Below, in pieces: positions 1 to 9,480 of a stretch of DNA of 64,000 nt. How positions within the stretch are numbered: position 1 is the stretch's first letter; every line of letters starts with the position of its first letter. Location: assembly GCF_000695835.1 (NCBI RefSeq), contig NZ_CP007521.1, positions 1-64,000 on the forward strand, written 5' to 3'. This DNA is from Mycoplasmopsis californica. GTDB taxonomy: Bacteria; Bacillota_I; Bacilli_A; Mycoplasmatales; Metamycoplasmataceae. Made by a program: the position numbers and the translations under genes. A model generated the notes under the pieces. The model had not been told where the DNA came from, searched no databases, and saw only the letters and a program-made list of their open reading frames with translations.

Positions 1-1425
1 GTGGGGATGCGAAAATCAGAAATTGAAAAAAATAATATTTTATCGCTTAATGAATCTTTTTATAAGTCAATGAGTGTTGAAATATCAGATAAAATGATGA
101 TGAAAACTTTTGTTCTTCCCTTAAAAATAGATAAAGTAGAAAATAATGTTGTTTTTTTTAGTTCTTCTTTAAGCAAAGATATCTTAAATGTTCTTAGTAG
201 AACTCCTATCCACGACAAAATCTTAAAGGTTTTGGCTGATATCGTAGGTCAAAATGTTTCTTATAATATAATTGATAAAACACTTAAAAAAAATTCCCAG
301 AAAGAATTAGAAATAGAAAAACAACAAGAATTAATTAGAAAAAGTATATCTAAAAATTTACGTAAAAAGACTAATGATTTTTCAAGAGAATATACTTTCG
401 AAACTTATGTTGAGGGTAAATTTAACTCGGAAGCTTTACGAATGGCTCGAGCAGTTCTTGAAGGAGAACGCGAATATAATCCTATATTTATGACTGCTAA
501 TTCAGGGCTGGGGAAAACACATCTATTACACGCTTTAGGAAATGAATTACAAAAACAAAATAGTGATGTTATCTATATAAATCCACCAGATTTCAGTCCT
601 GAAATATCTATTCTTTTGCAAGAAAATAACCCTAAAAAAATTAAGCAAAGAGTTGATGAATTATTACAGGCCGATGTTTTAATGTTTGATGATTTTCAAT
701 ATTACGGTCAAGGAAATAAAAAATCCACCTTGCAAATTATTAATCAAGTCTTAGATCAACGAATGAAAGATAGAAAATTAACTATTTTTTGTTCAGATAA
801 ATCAATTAACGCATTAAACAGCACATTTGACCAACGGTTAATTACTCGTTTAACTGCAGGTCTTCAAGTCCAAATAAAAGCTCCTAAAAATGAAGATTTA
901 TTAAAAATTTTAGATTATTATATTGAAGTTAAAAAATTAAATCCTGATAAATGAGAAGAAACGGCAAAAGAGTTTGTGACTAGAAATTTTAGTAGTTCAA
1001 TCAGAAATTTAATCGGGGCAATAGGAAGACTTTCTTGATATAAAGAAGATATCGCTTCAAAAACAAATGGTAGATATACAGAATCGATTTTAAAAAATAT
1101 TCTTCAATCTATTGCTTCAAATAATGAACGTGTGACTACTGATTCGATAATTGACCATGTCGCTAAATACTATAAGATCAGTAAAAAAGACATTTTGGGA
1201 AAAAGCAGACAAAAAAATGTTGTTTTAGCAAGACATATGGCTATTTATATAATTAGAGATGAGATGAACATACCTCTTGAAAAAATAGGACAAATTTTTG
1301 GAAATAGAGATCACTCAACAATACTTAATGCATTGAAGAAAATAGAAACACTAAAAGAACAATCAGACCAAAGTTGTGATAGGGCAATTTCTGAAATAAT
1401 GGATAGTTTGTATAAACTAGCATAG
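1..1425 (+). CDS. dnaA: Chromosomal replication initiator DnaA
   Basis: DnaA is the AAA+ ATPase that binds DnaA boxes and opens the origin. The 474-residue product has an N-terminal interaction domain, a Walker A motif (SGLGKTH, about residues 168-174), a Walker B motif (MFDDFQ, about 229-234), and a C-terminal helix-turn-helix domain with the signature RDHSTILNALKK. Two in-frame TGA codons (952 and 1036) are read as Trp. The start could be GTG at 1 or ATG at 7; the window begins here, so no upstream ribosome site can be checked. It is followed by an AT-rich spacer and dnaN, the usual origin-proximal order. Family assignment is certain; only the start is open. Confidence 0.97.
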
Positions 1426-1554
1426 AACTTTTCCACATATTAAAAATGTCAAAAAAGCATTTTATATGGAAAAAATATTATTGTTTTTATGTTTTTTGTG
1501 GTTGTACACATAAACGCAATTTATATTATTATTATTTAAAATAAGGTGGGTAAG
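1426..1554. promoter_or_regulatory. dnaA-dnaN spacer, possible part of oriC
   Basis: This AT-rich spacer holds TTTTCCACA at 1429-1437, one mismatch from the DnaA-box consensus TTATCCACA, and a weaker match TTGTACACA at 1502-1510 (two mismatches). An origin between or beside dnaA and dnaN is usual in mollicutes. The sequence upstream of dnaA is not visible, so the main origin could lie there. The dnaN ribosome site AAGGTGG sits at 1543-1549. Confidence 0.4.
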
Positions 1555-2661
1555 ATGAAATTTCATATAAGTAAAAAAATATTTGATGAAGCTTTAGAGA
1601 TAGTATCAAAATATATTGATAGCAATAATGCTTATTTAAATTTTCGGTGTGTTTTAGTTGATGTTGATAATGAATTTATAACTCTAAGAGCAGCAAATGA
1701 TTCATCAAGTATAATTAAAAAACTTCCAGTAGACGATGAAAAAATTAAAATTGAAAAAACAGGAAAATTTCTTGTTCAATCAAATATATTGAAATCAATT
1801 ATTAAAAAATTAAACAACGTTATTACTTTTGATAAAAGTATTAATGGTATTTTAGAAATATCACAAGGAAATTCGCGTTATCAATTATCGACATTAGATG
1901 AAAAAACTTATCCAGCATTTGATATATTAGCTAACACAAAAAATTTTGAAATTAATACAAATGAGTTTAAAAAAGCTATAAAAAACGTTATACATTCAAC
2001 AAGCGAAGATAATAGTTTAATATACCGTTGTATAAATTTAAGATATAAAGATAATGCGATAATATTTACAGCGACAGATTCATTTAGATTATCTTTATAT
2101 AAAATGCCAATAAATAGTTTTGTAGAAAATGAATTTGACATTTCAATTGATGCAAAAGATTTGAAAGATTTAATTCCAGCTGATGCACCCAAAAATATTA
2201 CTTTGTTTTATAATGATTTAAAAGTTGGTGTTAAATATACAAATACCTCGATTGTGTCAAGAATAGTTACGCTTCCTTTTAAAGACACTGAACCTGTCTT
2301 TAACACTATTAAGGTTAAAAATACAATCCAAATTGAAAAATCAATATTGAATGAAATGCTAAATAAAATTTGAATGACAAATGGAGATAAAAAAAATAGA
2401 ATTCAAATATCAGTAAATTCAAATGAGCTTAAATTAATAAATAATGTAAGTGAAGTTGGTTCTTTTGTCGATTCTACAAAGAATTTTAAATTTGAAGGTA
2501 CGCCATTTGAAATGGATTTAAATTATATCTTTTTTAAAGATGCTATTTCAGTTTTAGAAAACGAAGTTTCAATATTAATTAGTGATGATTTGAAAAAAAT
2601 ATTGATTTTGTGTTCATCTAATAAATATTCAAAACAGTTAATCACACCATTAAGGAGATAA
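1555..2661 (+). CDS. dnaN: DNA polymerase III beta subunit (sliding clamp)
   Basis: This is the ring-shaped processivity clamp that tethers the replicative polymerase to DNA. The 368-residue product matches the family length and has the three-fold clamp architecture, for example the YQLSTLDEKTYPAFD segment near residue 110 and a C-terminal end typical of the family (ILCSSNKYSKQLITPLRR). One TGA at 2371 is read as Trp. ATG at 1555 is preferred over an in-frame GTG at 1546, because the GTG lies inside the ribosome site AAGGTGG. It follows dnaA and is closely followed by the S4 gene (ATG one base after the TAA), so the two are probably co-transcribed. Confidence 0.96.
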
Positions 2662-2662
2662 A

Positions 2663-2878
2663 ATGGCTAAAATTGTAAAAATTGAGGGTGAGTTCATTAC
2701 AATAGGTCAATTTTTGAAAAAAGAAGGATTAGTTCAAACAGGAGGCCAATCAAAATATTATTTGATGCATAATGATATTAAAATAAATGATAATAAACCT
2801 GGTGGAAGAAACACAAAAATATTTAAAAATGATGTTGTATGAATTAACGGCATTCCTTATTTTGTGAAATCGATTTAA
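2663..2878 (+). CDS. S4-domain RNA-binding protein (YaaA/RlbA-like)
   Basis: A 71-residue protein made almost only of an S4-like RNA-binding fold. It shows the typical elements: ITIGQFLKKEGLVQTGG, then a conserved basic turn (NDNKPGGRNTKIFKNDVV). In Bacillus subtilis a protein of this kind (YaaA, also called RlbA) lies between dnaN and recF and is linked to ribosome biogenesis. The position just after dnaN supports the same family. One TGA is read as Trp near the end (VVWINGIPYF). No recF follows; the next gene is convergent. The molecular function here is inferred. Confidence 0.85.
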
Positions 2879-2880
2879 AA

Positions 2881-2906
2881 AAATATAACAATATAATGTT
2901 ATATTT
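2881..2906. terminator. Bidirectional terminator between the S4 gene and the PQ-loop gene
   Basis: A 9-bp stem, AAATATAAC (2881-2889) with GTTATATTT (2898-2906), loop AATATAAT, sits at the convergent ends of the S4 gene and the minus-strand PQ-loop gene, whose TAA (2899-2901) lies inside the stem. Confidence 0.65.
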
Positions 2907-3648
2907 TTATTTTTGTCTGTTTTTTGTCGTCATGCTCATTTTTTATTAATAAGATAACTTGTGATAGATAAATTAATAACGCAGCTGTTTGTCAAGTTAT
3001 TGATGTAATAATACCTGAATCTAAACCGTTTCTATTAAATGCTAATGAAATTCAATACAATAATCAAGCCACATTAATAAACAATAGCGTATATAACATT
3101 CCTTTTGACATTCCAGTGAATCTTTTTTGTTCCAATGATTTTAAAGCAACAGGGAAAAAGCTTAAGGTTGTAAGCATTGGGAAAAGAACTATGCACACGT
3201 CAAATAAATGTTTATTCATTTGTTTTTTTTCGACAATGCCTCAAATTGCTAGCGCAGTGATTACGCCTGAAATAAATAGAGATATTACTAATGATAACCA
3301 AGCTTTTTTTCTTATTTTCGTTGTTTCTGAGTATTTATATGAGAAAAATATTGTAAATGAAAATATAAATGCTGAAACCATATTAGCGTATGCCGCCGCA
3401 GCCATTTTAGCAGGATTAGGATCCCATGAACCAATAAAAGCCCAACCTACAACCCCGGTAAAAAATATCCAGAATGTGTAAAAATTTACTCCTTTAGGTG
3501 TTTTTTTTGTTTTTAATAAGCTGACTAATTGAGGTATCCCGACTGATATGGTTAAAATAATTGAACTAAATCCAAATATAAACGCAAAATAAGCAGACAC
3601 TTTATTTTGCGGATTGAGTGTAAAAAAATTTTTTAAAAAATCATTCAT
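2899..3648 (-). CDS. PQ-loop repeat membrane protein (SWEET/KDELR-like fold)
   Basis: A 249-residue polytopic protein with two PQ-loop repeats: the first around ISVGIPQLVSLLKTKKTPKG, followed by NFYTFWIFFTG, the second around FFPVALKSLEQKRFTGMSKG followed by a Trp-rich helix (VAWLLYW). About seven hydrophobic helices are visible. PQ-loop proteins move small molecules (sugars, amino acids, cystine) across membranes; the substrate here is unknown. The gene continues through several TGA(Trp) codons, so it reaches well past an apparent end at 3241. Its ATG overlaps the hydrolase TAA (TAATG), so it is the last gene of an lplA-hydrolase-PQ-loop operon. Confidence 0.8.
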
Positions 3649-4474
3649 TAATATAAACCTTCTTTTTTTATGATGAAATTATTGATATACTTATGAATTT
3701 TTTGAGTGTTTTTATAAAACATGGCGTGACCCGAATCATTAAGTTCACACGTTGATACATTATATAGATTTATATATTTTTCAGCACGCGAAAAATCAAA
3801 ATACTGGTCTTTTTTACTGATAAAAGCAGTGAAATTGTTTTGTTTTGAGTAAAAATTTGAGTAAATTTGTTTTATTAAATTCATATCAAAAATTTGGGTT
3901 GCTAATTTTGAAAAACGTTTGCTACGTTCAGAATAAAAAGATTTCGGAGTTGAAAGGATTTTGTTTTTTACTGATGGAGTCGTGATTCAATCATCATCCT
4001 CATCGCAAAATAACCTTAATTGCGATTCATATCATTCTTCTGCTGTTGAAGGCAACATTCATTTTGTTCTGAGCGCGATTGTTTCAGGAGTTTCGTCCCG
4101 AGGCATTAAAGGAGCGACGCCGAAAATATGAATAATATTAGGGTTGCTTAATGCAGTTTTCAATCCAGGGATAGTACCTAATGAGTGTGTAACAATGTAT
4201 ATTTTTCTGTTTGGCAGTGTTTTTTAACAAATTCTGAAATTATTTGGCAATAATATTCAATTGATGGGGCAACAACATTATTAGACGACTGCCCACAACC
4301 TGGGAAATCGGGAGCTATTATTGAATATATTCTATCTTTGGAGTTGAAAAGGGATAAAGCTCTCTGAGCTTCATCTCCAAAACCATGTAAAAATAAAACT
4401 ATAATATTACCTAATTCATCATCAGTTAAATAGCTTATTGTTTCAGTGTTTAATTGAATAGTTTTTCTGATCAT
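3648..4474 (-). pseudogene. Alpha/beta hydrolase, frameshifted at the nucleophile elbow
   Basis: Two overlapping frames together encode one alpha/beta hydrolase of about 275 residues. The first frame (from ATG 4474) has the oxyanion-hole segment FLHGFGDEAQR and the DFPGCGQSS loop, and ends at TAG 4178-4180. The second frame resumes at once with the nucleophile elbow HSLGTIPGLK and runs to TAA 3648-3650, using TGA as Trp three times. The shift falls in the ACACAC tract at about 4185-4190, just before the catalytic Ser codon. It may be a true pseudogene, a sequencing error, or a slippage-controlled gene. It starts one base after lplA and overlaps the PQ-loop gene by one base, so it is translationally linked to both. 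Substrate unknown. Confidence 0.75.
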
Positions 4475-4475
4475 A

Positions 4476-5456
4476 TTAACCTAATATTAGCTTAATAATT
4501 TCATCCTGTGTAACAGTGCCAAAATACTCTATAAAATCAATTGAATTGAATACTTGACGTAAACTATTCTCTGTTAAAGGTAGATTGTTGAATAATGGTT
4601 CAATTTCTCTAACGTCTTTTTTGCTCAAGAAATCACCCTCGAAGCGAAGATCGTTGATAATACCTTTTTCAATATTTCCTTTTACATGTACTATTCCACC
4701 CTTGAATTTATCACCGCTTCTAAATGTAAAGGTTGCTCCTTTGTTGAAAATCCAATCTTCAGAGCTTACTTCATTCATCATTTTTTCCAGCTGGATTTTG
4801 TATTTTTCGTAAGGAACCTCTTTTAATTCACCGTTGTTGTGTTGAATAAAATAGTTGATTAATTTAGTTATAAATTTCTCAACAGGCATTTTTTCTTTTA
4901 GTTCTTGATATACGTTGGTTACACGGGCTCGAACAGATTGAATACCTTTTGATTCATATTTTATACGAGCTGGATTAAGCGCACTCGAAAGTTTAGTTAA
5001 GTCAACATTATATAAAATTGTTCCGTGACTTACAATACGATTTTTACTTAAATATTGGGCATTTCCACTGATTTTGCAGCCATTAACGTGAACATCATTA
5101 CGTCCGTGGAATTCAGCGTTTAAACCTAATGAACGCAAGAAATCGATAATTGGAGCTAAAAAACGTTCGTAACCACCTTGCTTGTTGTAATCGGTAATAA
5201 AACTAAAATTTATATTGCCCATATCGTGATAAACAGCCCCGCCGCCAGATTTACGACGTGCTAATTTTATATTATGGTCTAAGACATATTGTCTATTAAT
5301 TTCTTCATGAGCGTTTTGATTATTTCCAATAATAATAGCATTGTCGTGTTGATATAAAATCAAAATATCTCCTGTCATTTCAGGATCGTTTAAGATTAAA
5401 TTTTCTATAGGTAAAGTAATATAAGGACTCGTTTCTTTAATACGATAAATTTGCAT
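4476..5456 (-). CDS. lplA: Lipoate-protein ligase A
   Basis: LplA activates free lipoate with ATP and attaches it to lysines of lipoyl domains. The 326-residue product carries the family motif RRKSGGGAVYHD (about residues 67-78), HGRNDVHVNGCKISGNAQ with the conserved Lys, and a C-terminal accessory domain (WIFNKGATFTFRSGDKF). The length fits the two-domain ligase. A visible target is the stand-alone lipoyl-domain protein at 30580-30816. It is the first gene of a minus-strand operon with the frameshifted hydrolase and a PQ-loop protein. The region upstream is interrupted by an insertion sequence. Confidence 0.94.
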   Translation of the reverse strand: MQIYRIKETSPYITLPIENLILNDPEMTGDILILYQHDNAIIIGNNQNAHEEINRQYVLDHNIKLARRKSGGGAVYHDMGNINFSFITDYNKQGGYERFLAPIIDFLRSLGLNAEFHGRNDVHVNGCKISGNAQYLSKNRIVSHGTILYNVDLTKLSSALNPARIKYESKGIQSVRARVTNVYQELKEKMPVEKFITKLINYFIQHNNGELKEVPYEKYKIQLEKMMNEVSSEDWIFNKGATFTFRSGDKFKGGIVHVKGNIEKGIINDLRFEGDFLSKKDVREIEPLFNNLPLTENSLRQVFNSIDFIEYFGTVTQDEIIKLILG

Positions 5457-5523
5457 TTTGAACCTACTTTCTTTAATAATTAAATTTTACCACTTATGCT
5501 TATTTATATCTCCGTTTTAAAAA

Positions 5524-5545
5524 AACAACCTATAAAAAGGTTGTT
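5524..5545. repeat. Left direct repeat flanking the IS (hairpin copy)
   Basis: A 22-bp sequence identical to 6870-6891. It contains the inverted repeat AACAACC / GGTTGTT around a TATAAAAA loop. It is read as the left half of the target-site duplication. Confidence 0.85.
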
Positions 5546-5673
5546 GCTTGATTGTAAGTTCAAGTGCAACACAAATTAATGTAAAATTAAATTGTGGGGC
5601 TTGAACTTTTTTGTTTCGATTATTCTTTAAAATAAAAAAAAGAAAAAAGCTCCAAATTGGCCAGGAACTTCAT

Positions 5674-6684
5674 ATGAATTATAGCATTAAAAAATATACC
5701 CATATAACAAAAAGTGATAGAGAAGCAATTAAAAGTTATTTAGAAATAAATTTATCAATAAGAAAAATTGCAAATATATTACATAAAAACCCATCTACAG
5801 TAAGTAGAGAAATAAAAAGAAATTTAGATAAATTTGGGAAATATTCCCCATTTTATGCTGATATCAAAGCCCAAAGACGTCATTATCATAAATATTATTT
5901 TAAATTTTTGAATAGTAAATATAGTGAATTTAGTGAATTATTTCTAAAAAAATTTGACAAAAAATATTATGGGGTAAAACTTACCCATAAATATATAAAA
6001 GAGAATTTTAAAATTAAAATCCCTTGCTTAAAAACAGTATTCAATTGAATCAAAACAAATAAATGAATAATCAAAAGATCAAATTTATTGCGTTCCTCAT
6101 ATAAAAAGGGTGGAAAAAGACATGCAAGCGTAATTAGTCGCCTTGTAACATCAGCTGATTATGTATTCCCGATATGAACAACACCTAAATCGATAGATAA
6201 TCGTGAAGAATATGGTCATTGAGAAGCTGATATGATAGTTGGGAAAAGAGCTACTGGATATAACAACATTCTTACTTTAACAGAGAGAAAAACCAGAGTC
6301 GGTTTTGCGATTTTGATACCAAGTAAAAACCCAATGAAGGTGAATGCAGCATTAAGAAAACTCGTTTTAGAAAGACAATTAATAGTAAAAACTATAACTA
6401 TTGATAATGGCATAGAATTCGAAAAAATAGGTATTTTGGCAAAATGACTCGATATAAAAATATATAGAGCTGAGCCATACGCCTCTTTTCAAAGAGGATC
6501 AAACGAACACTGAAATGGACTTATAAGACGCGAATACAAAAAAGGATTTGATTTTAATCAAATTTCGCAAGAAATATTAGACCAAATTACCAAAAGAATA
6601 AATGATATGCCAAGAGAAATTTTGGGTTGAAAATCTGCCAATGATTTATTTATCGAGGCTAACTTTTACGGCCTAGTATGATAG
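5674..6684 (+). CDS. IS30-family transposase (DDE)
   Basis: A 336-residue transposase. The N-terminal helix-turn-helix is clear (IRKIANILHKNPSTVSREIKR, about residues 27-48). The DDE residues lie in HWEADMIVG (first D), TIDNGIEF (second D) and SNEHWNGLIRREY (E). Six or more TGA codons are read as Trp. ATG 5674 is chosen because AGGA at 5663-5666 lies at the right distance; a longer frame upstream has no ribosome site. The reading frame is intact from start to the TAG at 6682-6684, so the enzyme could be active. A hairpin at 6751-6766 follows. Confidence 0.93.
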
Positions 6685-6750
6685 TCGCTTATTATGTTGC
6701 ATAAGCTCTATCCACTTACACAATCCGCCTCTTTATTTTCTAACCCCAAA

Positions 6751-6771
6751 CCCCTTACATAAGGGGCTTTT
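6751..6771 (+). terminator. Terminator of the transposase gene
   Basis: The stem CCCCTT / AAGGGG (6751-6756 and 6761-6766) around ACAT is followed by CTTTT. It lies inside the insertion sequence, downstream of the transposase stop. Confidence 0.6.
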
Positions 6772-6869
6772 ATCGTAACTAATATTTGCAAAAAATGAGA
6801 AAAAAATCATTAAAATGTTAAAATAAAAAAAGCCAAGTGCATGTGTTGCACTTGAGCTTACTATTTAGG

Positions 6870-6891
6870 AACAACCTATAAAAAGGTTGTT
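6870..6891 (-). terminator. yidC terminator, also right direct repeat of the IS
   Basis: The hairpin AACAACC-TATAAAAA-GGTTGTT ends 5 bases before the minus-strand yidC TAA (6897-6899) and is an exact copy of 5524-5545. It most likely was the original yidC terminator that the element entered and duplicated. Confidence 0.75.
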
Positions 6892-6896
6892 TTAAT

Positions 6897-8864
6897 TTAT
6901 GTTTTTAATTTTTTATTATATTTACGTTGATAAAATTGACTTTTCTTGAAGAAGTGTATTCCAATTGATTGCAGAATTGATCAAATATTTGAGAAAATTC
7001 AATAAACTTGAACACCTGCCGTAAAAATAACGGTTATAAACATAAATACTGCCATTACTGTTCATTGCATTCTATCACTTTTACGCATAGCTTGCTTTTG
7101 TTCAATTGTTAAATGCTTTGTTTTTCTTTTGTTTAGTAGGCGTGGAACAATCATTGAAAGTACTTGAGTACCGATTGTAACAGTTAACAATATTAAGTAT
7201 CATCATTCACCGTGAGTAATTAAACGGCGTCATGAAGTAGCAGCGAAGTCAATTCATAACCAGTTTGTTGATTTAATTTCGGGAACAGATTGAATAACAC
7301 GCCACATAGCGATGAAAATAGGGAATGAAACAATAAGCGAAAGGATTGCATCTAATGGGCTAATACCATTTTTTTTGTAAAGGTCAGCAACTTCTTGTTG
7401 ATGACGTGCTTTCATTTCTTTATTATTTTTAAATTCTGCATATTTTGCATCTATTTTAGCTTTTTTGGCACGCAATTCTTCTTGCATTGATTGAGACATT
7501 GTTGCTTTTCAGGTTATTGCAAGCGCAATTAAACGTGTAATAACAACAGCCAAAATAATAACAAGAATTGAACTTCAGCCCCCGGCACTCGGAAGATTTT
7601 CGCGAGCTGAAAGGGTTATAGCGGCAATTGGGTAAATGATAAATGAAAAGAAAGGACCATAACTTAATGTAGATTTAAACGAAGTAAAAGGAATTTGTGG
7701 TTCGTTTGCAGCGAACAAAATTTTATTAAAATTAGTTCGCGCTATACCGATTTGCGCATTTTCTCTCAATATTTTTGTATATTGGGTTTTTCCTGCGCTA
7801 TTTTTAACAATTTCTCCATTTTTATCACGTTGTGCTAAAAACATTTTATCTACTTCTGACTCAACAACACTATATTCTGCAGGAGTGGTTAATTTAATGT
7901 ATCCTTGCAGAACTCTATTGTAGTTTGATAAAAGATTGAATTCATCTTTTGAGAGCGTTTTTTTATCTCCTTTTAGAATTTCACCCATAATTTTTTCGTA
8001 CGATGTACCAAGTTCAGTAAATTTACTTGCATAGTAATTAGATTTTTTAATAAAAGTTTCTCTATATAAAAATTCTAAAATATCACGGGCAAAAGTTTTA
8101 TTATCATCTTTATTTAAAGTATTATCAACAGTGTGTAGTGATGCTTTTTTAGTAATTTTAGCATTGTTTTTGTCACTTCAAGTTAAAGCATCATCTTTAA
8201 TGTGATATACGCCATCCTTTAAATCAAACATTTCATCAAATTTAAAATCTTGATCTAAAACTTTAATTTCACTATATTTTTCATAAATTGAATTATAAGA
8301 ACTTGCAGAAGTTTTAAATAAGTTCTTATTAGTTCCAGCATTTATAATTGGCGCCTCTGTTTTGTTTGACTCGGCGATGTTAGTGAACTTATCGTTTTGA
8401 TCGAGATATTGAATAGCGGATGTGTAATAGTTTTTTATCCCTGAACCATATGCAGGATTGCCATCCTTCGACAAGTTATTCGCTTGATTTCTTAATTCAT
8501 TTATTGTATCAGCGTGTTTTTTATAAGATAAATGGTAGTTTGTTTCCGGAGAGTAATAAATTTCGTAGTATTGTCCCTGTTTTAAATTTTTATCATCCGG
8601 TGTGGATTTTTTTTGTTTGAAGGTCGCGACTGTCGGTGAAATTTTATTTTCTGAACTGTAAAATTCAGTTCCCGCCCCAGTAAATGTTGAACTTTTAACA
8701 ACTGTTGTTTGAATGCAACCAGTAAGCGTAAGCCCGAATAATAAAACGTATAAGATAATTTTAATAACCAATCAAACTTTATTTCAAATAGCTTTTTTGT
8801 TATTAGAACTCTTTTTTGATTGATTTTGTTTAAAATAATCAAACTTACTTGATCTATTTTCCAT
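6897..8864 (-). CDS. yidC: Membrane protein insertase YidC
   Basis: YidC inserts membrane proteins together with, or apart from, the Sec translocase. The 655-residue product has a basic 31-residue N-terminus, a first hydrophobic helix (about 32-49) ending in GLTLTGC (Cys50, lipobox-like), a large extracytosolic region, and the conserved C-terminal core: two helices, a basic cytosolic loop (RAKKAKIDAKYAEFKNNKEM), then ISPLDAILSLIVSFPIFIAM and more helices, ending in a basic tail. ATG 8864 lies inside the end of rnpA (11-nt overlap). The order rpmH-rnpA-yidC is the classic cluster near the origin. Confidence 0.92.
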
Positions 8865-9180
8865 ATTTTATTTTTTTGATTAATCCCTCGGTTGTTGCTA
8901 ATTTAGTTTGAAATGTTTGATTTAAAAAATCTTTTCGCAAAATAATTACAAAATGAAAATTCATGTTATAAATATTCATTTTATGAATTATTGATTTAAG
9001 TTGACGTTTGTAGTAATTGCGTAATACTGCATTACAAAACTTTTTAGGTACAGTTATTCCAACTTTAAATTCTTTTGCCGGTTTGTAATAAATTATTAAA
9101 AATTTATTAATAACTTGTTTTTTAGATTTGATTACAGCGTCAAAATCTCAACTTTTTTGTAATTTATATTGCTTTTTCAT
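8854..9180 (-). CDS. rnpA: Ribonuclease P protein component
   Basis: RnpA is the protein cofactor of RNase P, which trims tRNA 5' ends. The 108-residue basic protein carries the central-cleft and RNR-type region ([20 protein letters not shown], about residues 47-66) and the beta-sheet segment [10 protein letters not shown] before it. One TGA is read as Trp ([12 protein letters not shown]). It lies between rpmH and yidC and overlaps the latter by 11 nt, as expected for translational coupling. Length is normal for the family. Confidence 0.93.
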
Positions 9181-9346
9181 TTTTTAATCCAAACTAATTG
9201 GTTAGAACTTGAAACAGTTAATCTTTTTCTACCTTTTGCTCTTCTAGCGGCCAAAACTTTACGACCGTTAGCTGTTTTCATTCTTGCACGAAAACCGTGA
9301 CTTTAACGTGTTTTCTTTTGTTTGGTTGGTATGTTCTTAAACTCAT
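9132..9346 (-). pseudogene. rpmH: Ribosomal protein L34 gene with an apparent -1 frameshift
   Basis: The start region is sound: AGGAGGT precedes ATG 9346, and the first codons give [13 protein letters not shown]. The frame then breaks. The rest of L34 ([20 protein letters not shown], then [12 protein letters not shown]) is present in another frame, as if one A were missing from the AAAG at about 9301-9306. Without a shift the product would run 42 codons to a TAA and lack the L34 core. In the restored frame no stop is met before 9132, because the TGA next to the rnpA start codes for Trp; L34 would then have an unusual C-terminal tail. L34 is nearly universal, so a base-calling error in the homopolymer is the first thing to suspect. 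Confidence 0.8.
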
Positions 9347-9480
9347 TTTAACCTCCTGTGTGTGATTATATACATATAAATATAAATTTTATACTAAAAT
9401 GTGTTTATATTATAATAAAAACGATTAAAAATTAATTATTTCATTTAAGATAATATTTCATTCATCTTAAGGAGTAAAAA

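Larger units (their letters stand above)
5524..6891 (+). mobile_element. IS30-family insertion sequence, IS1630-like, with flanking direct repeats
   Basis: An element of about 1.32 kb (5546-6869) carrying one DDE transposase gene. Imperfect terminal inverted repeats are visible: TAAGTTCAAGTGCAACACA at 5555-5573 and its complement with one mismatch at 6842-6860, with weaker pairing extending about 8 bp outward. It is flanked by identical 22-bp direct repeats (5524-5545 and 6870-6891), and each copy is itself a hairpin, AACAACC-loop-GGTTGTT. IS1630 of M. fermentans is known to insert into and duplicate inverted repeats of this kind. The right-hand copy still lies directly after the yidC stop codon, where a terminator is expected. 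Confidence 0.9.

Noticed and set aside
3116-3481. Plus-strand open frame, 121 codons, with a longer readable stretch upstream
   Set aside because: It lies opposite the PQ-loop gene. Reading the minus strand with TGA as Trp gives one uninterrupted 249-residue PQ-loop protein, so the plus-strand frame is a shadow.
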